64,000 nucleotides of DNA from Globodera rostochiensis (Eukaryota; Nematoda; Chromadorea; Rhabditida; Heteroderidae). Location: assembly GCA_018350325.1 (NCBI GenBank), contig JAEVLN010000002.1, forward strand, positions 3,126,295-3,190,294. Reading direction: 5' to 3'. The notes under the pieces were generated by a model, which was not told the DNA's origin, did not search any database, and worked only from the letters and a program-made list of their open reading frames with translations. The position numbers and the translations under genes are program-made. Shown piece by piece: positions 1 through 11,781 of this stretch; position 1 is the first letter of the stretch, and each line of letters begins with the position of its first letter.

Positions 1-3000
1 TTGTTGAACAAGTATGCCACAGAACAGGTTTGACTCATTGGCGTTCGAGTTAAACGATAGTATTTAATATAGGATAAAATCGCGGGTTACGATTACCTTC
101 TGGGTGCTCCGGTCGTCAAGTTGTCTTTTGTTGCGAAACAACCCCTCTGAGGTTCGTTACAACTTTCAACCTCAATTTCAGTTCCTCACATTTTCCTTTG
201 CATATGGTGGGGGGGGGGGAGGCGCAGCTAATTTCATTTTTGGGGGGGGGGGGGGTCCTGCTTTCCTAATACGCCCTGGTGGGGGGGGCGTATAATATCA
301 AAGAGTTCGGACGTTGAAACTCACTTTTAGCTCATTGGGTCGACGACAGTGTTTCGTACTGACGTGGCCTTTGCTCTTCAACGTTGAATATTTTACTTTT
401 GACCGATTTTTTCCTTTCAATTTGCTCTTGCGTCTGTAAAAGTGCGTACCTATCAAATTTAATAAAATTGTATTTTATATTTGCGGTTGAAATTTGCCTT
501 TTCTGCCGAAATTCCCCCAGTTGAGTACGCACTTTGCCTTGCCGCAACTTCCCTTTTTACGTTTCGTCGATATTTTTTTATTGCCGACGCATTGATAAGT
601 TTTTGTTTGATTTCATCGATCTCTTCATTTTCGGTGCCTTTAGGAAGGCTTTTTGCTGTAAATCATATCAATTGATGAAACTTCTAAAATTGATTAAAAT
701 TTCACAAAATTAAATTCTGCCTAATTAATTAGAATCATTTCAGTGAATGCTTTGACGATAACAAAGCAAATACAAATAAAACACAACGCGCTTTTGTCCA
801 AAATGTTCAAGAAGGGAGGAACGGCTCCCCTCTGTTCACCATAATGCATAGTAATAATAATAATGCCAAAAATAAATCCGTTACCCCCCCCCGTCCGTCC
901 ATCCATCCATTAGTCCTTTTTCGCGCTCCATTCACTTTGCATTCCCATTTTTCAACCAATTATAGCCCTGTGACAGGTTCGCCCTCTAATTAAAAGCTTT
1001 TATCCCCCGAGGGTCTGAGGAGGAACATTTGCCATATGGGAGGCGGGGGCGAGGAGGAGTCATTTTGTTTGGTCTTTGACGGCAAATTCCCAAATGATCC
1101 CCTCCCCTCCCCTCCCCTCCCCCTCAGATTGGATGGATTTTTCACAGACATCGACAGAAACAACGGACGGTGGTCTTCCGCGCCGATTTGACTTTGGCAT
1201 AATTTTAAAGGGCAAAACGCCCATTGGCCAGGGGGGGGGGTAGAGGACTTTACTGCTCGCGGTGCATTAACCCGTCAAAAATGTTCAATTAAATTTAAAA
1301 TTCGGCCATATGTATTCGCTATTTAAAATTCGACGAGTCAGCCACAAAAATCCGACTTTCTCAGCTCGAGTTAATGTGTTACCTAAAGCATTGCTTGAAG
1401 GCAAATAATTTATCAGAATTTTCCATTGTTTCTGTCACACAGCGGGAAGTGCGCAGCAAATGGTATCGTTTGATTGTGTGCCCGTCAGTTCTTGACATTG
1501 TGCCCGATAATTCACTCCCCCCCCCCCTCCCACACAATTCGTTGCTGTGTTTGCCCTCTTGTCCCCCCCCCCAACCAGCAGCATCATCTTCATCCGTTTC
1601 GTCTAATCCCCCCGGTCGATGGTCGTCATCTCATCATCAATTGTTCACAGAAGACGAAGAAGCAAAAGAATGGACGGGGGGGGGGGGAGAACAAATGGCT
1701 TAAACGGGAGGGGGACAACATCAATCTGCTGAAGAGTTTAGCAATTAATCGCTCGGAATACAAAATGTGTAAACCAAAAAACAAATGTCCCAATTTTTGG
1801 ACACATCGAAATTTGATCGGGAATTGTTGAGTCGAGAAACAGGTCGTTGAGTCCGCACTTATTAGTGTTAGGCAAATGGATTTTCCATTAATCGGTATCG
1901 GTAACTTACCGTGGAAGCTAAAATTTTTGGATCGGTATCGGCAAATTTGTACCCATTTTTACCGCGCTGAATTTTTCCCATGACGAAGACTAATTTTTAT
2001 ACGCTTTATGTTAACATTAAATTATGCGGAACTTGATTTGGCTGTTTCCCCCACAGCGATAAATGGAATAAAATAGCATAATAAATAGCCCTTTTGGGTC
2101 CAATAACAGGCGGCGGGCCGAGTCTGATTCAATTTAAAAGAAATTATGCAAAATGTCAACCGAATTTTAACGAGAGGAAATCTGAAAGGCATAAGTCGGC
2201 GGGTGGCAGAGACGATTTTAATGCTTTTCCCGTCAACTGATTTGTGAGTGTAACAACCGCCAACAATTTTATGCTTTACATAAACTTTCATCCTTTGTAG
2301 TCGCCGCCTTTAAATGATCTTTTGGAATTTCGCCTTTTCGTTTTTATTTTCTGTGCCATTGATAAAAGCGGCCAGCGACATGTTGAATGAATGAATGAAT
2401 GAGTGAGGGAGGAGTCGCCTCGCCTCGCTTATATATTTTATGTTTGGCTAAATTTGCTGATGAGGTGATGGGCTGTGCAAACAAAGCCCCCCCCCCTCGC
2501 CCAACTCATCGCTTCAACTAAATTGTGTCCCCCACCCTCAAACAACCATCTCATCATCATCATCCGTCCATCCATCTTCATTGCTCTCCAGTTTGATGAT
2601 GAGATGAGAGTCATTGCCCCCCCCCCTCCCCCCTTTTGTTGGTGAAATTACGGTAAAAGAGAAGAGAGATGGTTGGGCGGATGAATTGGGGGGGGGGAGG
2701 GAAATTGGAGGGGACATCGGAAGGGGGAGGGGCGCATTTAGAAGACTAATAGCAGGGGGCCGGGGGGGGGGAGACGAAAGGAATCGGAAGAGCGGCCGAG
2801 AGGAGAAGCAATGGCAAAGTGCCTTCGCATCCCCCCCCCCCCCCCCGCCCCTCCGTTTACCCCTCTCATTGCCATTGCCAAATGCCGTGTCCCCGGGCGC
2901 CGCCTCTCTTTTGTTGGCCATTCATTCTGCTGACTGTTGGGAGCAATTTGTCAACCGGCAATAAACGGCGATTAATTCCCGGGAATATTTGTGTCGAGAG

Positions 3001-5494
3001 TCGGTCGGCTGACAGACGAAAAAAGTTCGCTTAAATTCTTTTCATTCGGAGTATGGTGGCACGGGGGCGCCGATTTTGCTGGGTTGGCACAGTGCTCTTT
3101 CAACCCAAACTAAAATCAGTTTGATGGCCATAATCGTGCCCTCCCCAATTCCCTCCAAAATGCCAATAATCATTGCTCCCCCCTTCCCTCCCCCCTCACA
3201 TTCTAAATGACAATTAACTTTGCATACACACTTAATTCTATGTTTGTCTCCCCCCCCCCCCCAAACGATCTACTCGACTACTCGACAATTGCCCCCATTT
3301 GAAGTAAACATGAGAAGCTTCGGATGATCCTCCCCTCCAGGGATGCGTTTTTCCCATCCGCCCAGCCATCTCCGTCCTCTATTACCAAATCTTAACCCCA
3401 ACCAAATCCATGCTTGTTTTTCGTTTAGCGTCATTGCATAAGCGTATCCAATTTCTGACAACAATTTGATGGACAAATTGTCCATTTGGAGTGCGAACGA
3501 CGCAACCGGCGGGTGGTTGTCGACGTTCACCAAGACTTGGGCTTTTTTGGTCTCGGTTTAAATAAAGACAAAAATTCAGTGCCGTGCCCACCTCAAGGCT
3601 CACTTTTCTTTAAAATTGTTGTAAAATTTCGCTTTCCAATTTTTGTCACGGAATTTCCATGCCGGAAAGACTGCAACAACCAGCAAGCAGAACAAGGTCA
3701 CCCCCACCTCCACCCCCCCCCCCCCCCCCACCACCAGTCCATCATCCTCCTCATCACCCGTCAATGATCAATCATTCTCCGCAGATTCCCTCCCCCCCCC
3801 AATCCATCGGTGGACATCGTCCAACCCATCAACGAATCCGCGCCACTTTCCTCCCAATAAAAGCACCGCCCGCCACCGCACATTTGTTCCTGCCCCAAAA
3901 GGGCGTGGGGTGGGGGGATAATGCATTGTCCTCGCCAAGTGCAATTGAGACAATGACTGACTTTCGTCACACAATGGGCGGCACTGATCGTCCGTCCGTC
4001 CGTCCGTCGTCGGCAATTTGTGTTTAAATAAATGGGCACGGCCACCCCACCGACGACTAATGCAATATATTTGTAGCCTTTTAATAATATGTAACTCGGA
4101 GAGTAAGTGCTAAAACCTGCACAATTTATTTATATCTTTTATCGACACTTTTTATCGTATTGAAAGAACCCTCCGTTTTTGGCCTGGAGGGGAAAAGTTT
4201 AAATGCCCCCCCCCAATATTGCCCCCAGGCTCTACCGTCCCTCCGGTTGCTCAGCCATCTCTTGGACTCCTTCCGTCTAATTGCCGGAGGATATCAGCGG
4301 AGGTAGCGATAATTTTCTGTTTCGCATAGGCAACTCTCTCTGAGTTAAGATTGGCATTGCCGTTTCCCGCTGTTTGCAATTATTGTTCGCTGTTTGTTGC
4401 CGGGCTTCGGAGGGGGGAATTTGTGTCGGATGTGTCGTCGTACGGCATATGCCCCGGGCAACCCATTCAATTCATTCATTCATTCATTGTGCTGTTGGTG
4501 AAGGGCACCACCACGACCCAACCAACCAACCAACACCCCCCCCCCCCCCCCATTATTCTCAAACATCGCATAACAACCCCCCCCCCCCAAATCCCCCCCC
4601 CCAAGTCCCCCCCCCCAAGTCCCCCCCAAGCCCCCCCCAAGCATATTGAGCAGAAGGGATGTGAGTGATTAAGGGAGTTCGGGACAGACTTTCGAAAGGC
4701 CGAAAAGTGGAACATTAGGCGCCATCTCTTCCAATTAGGGCACACTAATTGTGACACTTTATTCTCAGAAATTGGGATTTTGCGCAATTTGAGCAAAATG
4801 TGCGCCAATCACTTCTCACTCACTGACTGACTGACTGACTGCAAGCCATTCCATTTACATTCTTTGTTCTTTTGCTGCCATGCCTAATGATCTTCCCGCA
4901 TGTTATGGGGGGGGGGGCATAATGCCATGTAACACTTTTTGGCGCCATTATTTGAACATAATGAACCAATTCGCTCGCCATTTTGCCTCAGGCAGTGAGC
5001 ACATCCATCGGCGGATAAACAATTACTCTGCGGACAATTCAAACCGCCGCCGAATGGTTATTTAGGGGGGAGGGGGGGGAGGGGACATTGAGTGGATGGA
5101 TGGACAAAGGCCCCCCGGGGGATAAGGGCGTGTTTGAGCACTAAAAGTGCTGCTAACGGCGGGGATGGGCACGGAGGGAATTAAACCGACAGGGATTGGC
5201 CCTCAATTCTTTCTCGGATTCCGCTCCCTCCCTCTCTCTCATTTACTTATTCCCAAAATGGGCGTTTAATTTGGGTCGAGGTGTCTAAACACTTTCCAAT
5301 TTGTGCAAATGCGTTAATCGATTACCGATCAGTCAGAGAGTCAGACAGACTGCTTTACTCGCGCGCGTGCAGTACCGTATCTGTCTGCTCTCTCTCTACT
5401 CAATTCCAAAGTAATAAAACTGCGCTAACCGTCTTCAATTCGCTTACACCCCCCCCCTCCCAATAATCCCATTTCATTGCCACCATTATGTCGT

Positions 5495-5520
5495 CCCCCC
5501 CCCCCCCCCCCCCCCCCCCC
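5495..5520. repeat. Poly-C tract, 26 bases
   Basis: An uninterrupted run of C on the plus strand. It is one of the longest pure homopolymers in the window. Confidence 0.95.
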
Positions 5521-6743
5521 GCTTTCCTCACTTTCTCGTCCCAATTCGTCGTTCGTAGTCGAGTTGGCCTTGAACCAATCCCTTCGTTCGTCTACGGGGC
5601 TGATGGGCATACAAACTTTTTGGGGACGGACTTAGGGGAGAAGAAGAACAAATAGCAACAACCACCAAATTAACCAAATTGGAGAGTGATTCTTCCTTCG
5701 CCCAAATCACTCATTATCTCCCAAAAAGCGCATCTGTTCATACCTAATTGCGTTTCCCAGCCTTGACGATGGAATCCGATGACGCCGAACAGAGAGAAAA
5801 TGGGGGGGGGGGGATGGAAGGAGCCCCCGGGGGGGGGGGAGCCCCGGGGGGGGGGCGACCCTTTCCATTACTTATCATATTAGGCGCTAAGCGAGGCGTG
5901 AATGTTATACGTATGGCCTTTCATCCGCCATCCCATAACCGCGTTCGGTTTATTCTCTCCCAAAACCACCAAAATTGGCGGGGGCGGGGGGCGGTCCATT
6001 CGATGGGGCGAGGGAATGTGAAAATTTGGAGATACTTACAAAATATAATGGACAGATTGGTGGAGCAAATGGCTGAGGCTGGTGATGAAACACGCCCACC
6101 CCCCCTTCCCCCGGGGGGAGAAATTTCAATGGCGGACCCTCCCCCGACAGCAGCAGAAGACGGAGCGATGAATGGACGGGGGGGCGGGTGGGGGGGGGGT
6201 TGGATTGTGTGGCGGATACGATATGTAATAAATGAGGGGGGGGGGGGGCACTTTTCGCCACTGCCATTCATTTCATTCATTCGCTCACTCGTCCAATCAC
6301 TTCCAATGCCATTGCCCCCTTTGCTTTGCGCACTTTTACCCCATTTCAATGTTAAAAATCCCACCGGATTAAATTCACTCTTTTTCGTTTCGTCCGTTTC
6401 TTTTTATTACTGAGAATTTATTCTTTTTGTTTTGTTGAAGGGGCACGAGATAAATTTCATTTTGATCAGACTGAACGGCTCCTCTCGTTGATTTAATCGA
6501 ATTGAATTGAATTGAATGTCAAAAACCACTCAATTTGTGCTTCCAAAACCACTCATTTTATCAAATATGGAAACCGATGCACTTTCTTTATTTACATTAA
6601 GCCAAAGCTAACAAAAATCAATATGTATTATTTGAATGATATTTTCTTTTGCGCGACTTTTAATGTTAGCGGCAGCAGGCGAAAGTTCGGTGTGATTGTT
6701 GTTGGTTTAGGGGAATATAAAAGAATAAAACATCGCATCAATA

Positions 6744-6774
<31 letters not shown>
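6744..6774. repeat. Poly-G tract, 31 bases
   Basis: An uninterrupted run of G on the plus strand, able in principle to form G-quadruplexes. Confidence 0.95.
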
Positions 6775-6775
<1 letters not shown>

Positions 6776-7321
6776 ATTGAATTGGATGGGTGCGATTGGA
6801 TTGGGGTAAATTGAGCCGATCCGAGTGAATAATGGCGGCCGAGTGAATTGAGCCTCCGCGGCGCCCAAACGGCGAATTGTTTGGGTCGTCGCCGCGAGAA
6901 GTTAGCCGGGGAATCCGAAGCGCCAATAAATGTAATCTCTTGGACAAACAAATGGCCGCCGCCGCCGCCGTCGCCGGAGGGGCGACGGACACTCTCCGAC
7001 TGCGCGGCGGGGGGGGGCATAATTGTGCCAAGTACTCACAAACATAAAACGGTTTGGGGGTTGGTTTTGCATCCGTATAAGTACATAAGTGCAAAAATGG
7101 GTGTCCATAGGCTTCAAAATTTAAACTCCAATTGATGAGAGTGAAGCTTTTTTGCTTCTGCTCCCCCTTTCTTCCGCGCCATGCTTTCCCGGAGACGGAC
7201 TTTCCCTTTGATACAAAAACCATCGAACCATCGTTCAATTTCTTTGCCAAACAATTGAAAGAAAGATGGCACCCCCCCCCCCCCCCAACTGAATTCTGTC
7301 GTTCTTGTCTTTGTGTCACTT

Positions 7322-7331
7322 CCCCCCCCCC

Positions 7332-7409
<78 letters not shown>
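7322..7409. repeat. Poly-C tract of about 88 bases with rare T interruptions
   Basis: Nearly pure C on the plus strand, interrupted only near 7332 and 7369. It is the longest homopolymer-like tract here. The flanking sequence is ordinary mixed DNA, so the tract looks like a slippage expansion rather than part of a gene. Confidence 0.9.
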
Positions 7410-7412
<3 letters not shown>

Positions 7413-7705
7413 TCCTCTCCCTGCATTCTGATCCGTCTTCGATTTCACGAACGAACAAATGGCGCAGAAAGCGAATTGGCCAGCCACACCACTCGAATTG
7501 GATCTGCGCGAAATCGGATCTGTCATCAATATTATTTCGTATTGCAAAATGCAAACACCTCCACCGCCCCCAGCGCCGATTCTTAGCCCTTCGATCGGTC
7601 GTCTTCCTATCCATTCCCTACAAAATGGCGCTATCGATCATTTTGTTCCTAACTGAAATGAATAAAATGCCTTTCTTTGTCCCTGTCCCCTGTTTGGTTG
7701 GCTCC

Positions 7706-7872
7706 CCTAACTCCCCCCCCCCGGTGCCCCCAACTTCCCCCCCCCCCGGTGCCCCCAACTTCCCCCCCCCCCCGGTGCCCCCAACTTCCCCCCCCGGTGC
7801 CCCCAACTTCCCCCCCCCCGGTGCCCCCAACTCCCCCCCCCCCCGGTGCCTCCAACTCCCCCCCCCCCGTAT
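7706..7872. repeat. Minisatellite, unit about 20-27 bp (poly-C plus GGTGCCCCCAACT)
   Basis: About seven imperfect copies of a unit made of a C run of variable length followed by CGGTGCCCCCAACT. Unit length varies mainly through the C run. The open frames across it on both strands are composition artefacts. Confidence 0.9.
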
Positions 7873-8770
7873 CTTCAACTGAACCCCAATTAAGCACTGT
7901 TAGTGCCTGGGATGTAGATGCTTTCCGTCCGTCCGGGTTTATGAAATTCACTCGTTTACCAATGCAATTCCCCCTCCCCCCTCCTTTATGTAATGAAAGT
8001 TTTGTGTAAAGCAAAGCGAGTGACAACGGACGGGCGGGCGGGCAGAGGCATTAGCCATCCCTTCGTCTGTGCCTAATGATACGAAAGTGAGTTGTCCCCC
8101 CCCCCCCCCGCCATATAAAAGTGTTGCGCATTGCAAAAGTGAACAACATTTTTATATAAATTAAAGCGTCAGTCAGCCGATGGCGTCCATTTGGCTGCAT
8201 TGTCTCCAATTACAGTCCGATGGCATTAGGCTGAGTTGTGACAACACAGCTAGCTCATTAGCGATAATCACTTTTACGCGGTATCTGTTGTTTTTGCCTA
8301 ACAATCGCCCGCCCCTTTCCCCCCCCCCCCCCCCGATACCATCATCGCCCTCAACTCGTACATAAATGCTTAATTCGCATTCATTTCCATCATCTCCAAA
8401 TTTCACTAAATGGGAAAACCGTCCCCCGCCCGTCGCCGAATGTGCGCAATTTGTCTGCCCATCACACCCCCCGCCCCCTCCCTCCCCCACAGCATCATCA
8501 GCCCACTAACCAACCACAACATCCACCCGTCACCCCCCCCCACCCCCTAAACGAGTCAGTCGGCAGTGGTCGGCCTTTCCCCGCTCATCCCCCCCCCCTC
8601 CCTCTTCATCTTTCATCGACGAATAATGTGAATGGGATGAGATGAGCATGGCGATGAGATGAGTGCTCTGTGCTGTCGCTGTTGTTGTTGGCTGGCGGCG
8701 ATGTTAATGGAGAACAAAACGAGTAAATGGCGCGACCGGACGGGGGGGCGATAGGGACGACGTACTGGAG

Positions 8771-8862
8771 AGGGGGGGGGGGGGGGGAGAGGGGGGAGGG
8801 GGAGGGGGGGGGGGGGGGGGAGGGAGAGTGGGGGGAGAGGGGGGAGCGGGGGGGGGGGGGGT
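8771..8862. repeat. G-rich tract with A spacers
   Basis: Runs of 5 to 19 G separated by GA or GAGA. It has strong G-quadruplex potential and is similar in style to the larger G-rich array inside the STAT gene. Confidence 0.85.
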
Positions 8863-9535
8863 GTACAACGAACGTATTAATTCGTCTGAATGGGATGAGT
8901 GTATAAATTTGTGTGAATTTGGGGGGGGGGGAAGTCGTAAGTGTGCGCATTTTGTGTTGTGTGATTGCTTATCTTGTGAGTTTATGCTGTAATAGGCCAT
9001 AGACACCGCAGCAATGAAAATGAAACAACGAAAAGTTAACACAAATTACGGTAACGGTAGATGTATTCGGTCAGAGCCATTTAGTTCACTCTTTAATACC
9101 ACTATTAAAAGCAAATTAGGCACCAATTGTAAATGAGTTCATTTTGAAAAACCCCTTAAGGGCTTTTATCCGATTAGCGCCTCAATTTGGATTGAAACGT
9201 CGGGTGATAAACATTTATGTACAGCTAATTCATAATAATGATACCGTCTTAGGCTTAATATTTTCGAAAATAAGGAATAGCAAAAAAATGCTAAATAAAA
9301 ATATTACGGAATAATTAACATAATGTACATAAAATGTGCGCATTTCCTTCCACCCATTCTCAATTACCGACCGATTACAGTCCGTCCGCTCGTTGCTTTC
9401 TTTCCTTCTCCCATTCAATTCCTTCGCCTCCCATTGGCTCTATTTGCCCCCACAAAAAGGGACCGCCCCTTCTCCATAACGCCCGTCCGTCGTCAAATGC
9501 AATGAGAAGGTTAAGGGGGGGGGGGAATGGTAGGC

Positions 9536-10544
9536 GTTCAGTCCGTCGTTCAGTCCGACGTTCAGTCCGACGTTCAGTCCGTCGTTCAGTCCGACGTTCA
9601 GTCCGACGTTCAGTCCGTCGTTCAGTCCGACGTTCAGTCCGACGTTCAGTCCGTCGTTCAGTCCGACGTTCAGTCCGACGTTCAGTCCGTCGTTCAGTCC
9701 GACGTTCAGTCCGACGTTCAGTCCGACGTTCAGTCCGTACGTTCAGTCCGTCGTTCAGTCCGACGTTCAGTCCGACGTTCAGTCCGTCGTTCAGTCCGAC
9801 GTTCAGTCCGACGTTCAGTCCGACGTTCAGTCCGACGTTCAGTCCGACGTTCAGTCCGACGTTCAGTCCGTCGTTCAGTCCGACGTTCAGTCCGACGTTC
9901 AGTCCGTCGTTCAGTCCGTCGTTCAGTCCGACGTTCAGTCCGTCGTTCAGTCCGTCGTTCAGTCCGACGTTCAGTCCGACGTTCAGTCCGTCGTTCAGTC
10001 CGACGTTCAGTCCGTCGTTCAGTCCGTCGTTCAGTCCGACGTTCAGTCCGACGTTCAGTCCGTCGTTCAGTCCGTCGTTCAGTCCGACGTTCAGTCCGAC
10101 GTTCAGTCCGTCGTTCAGTCCGACGTTCAGTCCGACGTTCAGTCCGTCGTTCAGTCCGACGTTCAGTCCGACGTTCAGTCCGTCGTTCAGTCCGTCGTTC
10201 AGTCCGACGTTCAGTCCGTCGTTCAGTCCGTCGTTCAGTCCGACGTTCAGTCCGACGTTCAGTCCGTCGTTCAGTCCGACGTTCAGTCCGACGTTCAGTC
10301 CGTCGTTCAGTCCGACGTTCAGTCCGTCGTTCAGTCCGACGTTCAGTCCGTCGTTCAGTCCGTCGTTCAGTCCGACGTTCAGTCCGACGTTCAGTCCGTC
10401 GTTCAGTCCGACGTTCAGTCCGACGTTCAGTCCGTCGTTCAGTCCGACGTTCAGTCCGTCGTTCAGTCCGTCGTTCAGTCCGACGTTCAGTCCGACGTTC
10501 AGTCCGTCGTTCAGTCCGACGTTCAGTCCGTCGTTCAGTCCGAC
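9536..10544. repeat. 12-bp tandem array, 84 units of GTTCAGTCCGWC
   Basis: The array is 1009 bp: 83 units of 12 bp and one unit of 13 bp (near 9731, GTTCAGTCCGTAC). Almost the only variation is position 11, which is A or T. In the first part the variants follow a regular T-A-A order, a 36-bp higher-order repeat repeated five times. After the 13-bp unit the order becomes irregular. Because 12 is a multiple of 3 and the unit has no stop codon, all frames stay open and give long Arg/Ser/Val or Ser/Phe/Pro repeats. I regard these as artefacts, not proteins. Confidence 0.97.
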
Positions 10545-10739
10545 GTTCGTTCGTTCGGTTGGTTGGGCGGGGGCGGGTGAGTGAACAAACTTCCAGCAAC
10601 TTTAAGAATGTACTGCCGGATTAATACGTCCCCAATTTTTAGCACTTTGTCAAAGTCCATCGCCCAATGATTCTTGGCTTTTAAATTTTCAAAAATAGTT
10701 TTTGACTCTAATATCACTACTAGTATAGCAATTAAATTG

Positions 10740-11620
10740 ATGCTAAATCCGGCAACATTGCAACAACTTTGGACGACAGTATTCACCCCACAGAACATCG
10801 CCAACAGCGCCGGCGGCGGCAACGGCACTCCGTCGACCAATTCATTTGCTCAGCAAATGTTTCCCATTGCAGGTGCGTTTATGTACACATATTAGCGCCA
10901 TTTCTTCTCAATTACTCTCTCTACCGAATTCTGTGCACAAATTTGAAACTCTTTTTTCTTTCTTTCTCAGCAACAGCAGCAGCCGCGTCCACTCATCATA
11001 ACCGTCGTCGACAGCAGCACAACAACAACAACAACAACCCATTAGAGACGTCCAAAACGCCCAAACAACGGCGGCACCTCAGGGGACGCGAGGAGGGCAG
11101 CCACAACGACAATGGCCATAATGACCGTGTGGAGGAGAAGAGGAGGAGGAGAGGGCAACAGCAGCAGCAGCAGGGGGATGACGATTGTTATGGAGATGGT
11201 GTCGTCGATGCTGAACAACGGCGATCTCCCGTCGTCGTCGTCGTCGATGGCATTGTCGTGCCCCCCGCCGCCTCCTCCTCCTCCACCTCCTCGTCCTCTC
11301 CCGCGTCGACGCAACCACTCTCCGAAAAACAATCGGTTGCTGCTGCTGTCCGTTTGGATATAAAAAAGGAAGAGAACAGTGGGGACGGCACAAATCGTTC
11401 ATTAGTGGATGAAGAAGTCGATGAATATGAAAGCGATCGGCGGAACAGAAGCAGCAGCAATTTGCCGCCGGGGATGGGGCAGCCAACCGCCGACGGCGGG
11501 GGCGGGAAAGGGGCGACACCGAAAAGGGATAACGCCGGCGGGGGGGACAAGTCGCAATCGACGCAGTCGAAGCGCGAACAGCGGTCGGTGGGCGGGCGGG
11601 CGGGCGATGGAATTGAATAA
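10740..11620 (+). CDS. Putative low-complexity coding exons upstream of the Six homeobox gene
   Basis: A first exon starts at the ATG at 10740 (MLNPATLQQLWTTVF...) and ends at a donor at about 10871. The acceptor at about 10970 carries the frame into a long exon rich in Gln, Asn, Ser, Asp and Glu that ends with a stop at 11618-11620. The later part (acidic and Ser-rich, around 11370-11600) looks like a disordered region of a nuclear protein. The opening residues recall the N-terminus of C. elegans CEH-32 (short, with TPxxF and QMF motifs). It may therefore be an alternative 5' part of the next gene, spliced past the stop, or a separate gene. I could not find a convincing splice into the Six domain. 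Confidence 0.4.
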
Positions 11621-11781
11621 ATTTGACAATGAGACAATGGCAAATCAATGGGCGAGGGAGGGCATTTTTGCTTGAACTTTTCGATGGGAATTAATTGGAA
11701 TTAAGCATTCATAATAAAATAAATAGACGCAATCAAACGCAATTAGAATTTACTAATTCCTATCGTTCGTTCATACAAAGA

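Larger units (their letters stand above)
1..9500. other. Gene-poor region with many G/C homopolymer tracts
   Basis: I find no exon chain here that reads like a conserved protein. Open frames exist, but almost all are proline, glycine or arginine runs made by poly-C/poly-G tracts and are shadows of composition. Runs of eight or more G or C recur every few hundred bases, on both strands (for example near 210, 240, 1230, 1675, 2620, 2830, 3250, 3715, 4540-4635, 5495, 5805-5850, 6235, 6744, 7270, 7322, 8098 and 8320). The region lies upstream of the Six-type homeobox gene, so it may hold distal regulatory DNA, but no specific element can be named. A short minus-strand frame at 332-547 has non-repetitive composition but no recognisable motif. 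Confidence 0.6.

Noticed and set aside
5748..6413. 221-aa plus-strand frame near the left end
   Set aside because: Composition follows G runs (Gly/Pro/Arg) and there are no conserved motifs.
9334..10624. Very long open frames (289-416 aa) of Arg/Val/Ser or Ser/Pro/Phe repeats on both strands
   Set aside because: They arise because the repeat unit is 12 bp and has no stop codon, so all frames stay open. There is no start context, splice logic or protein family behind them.
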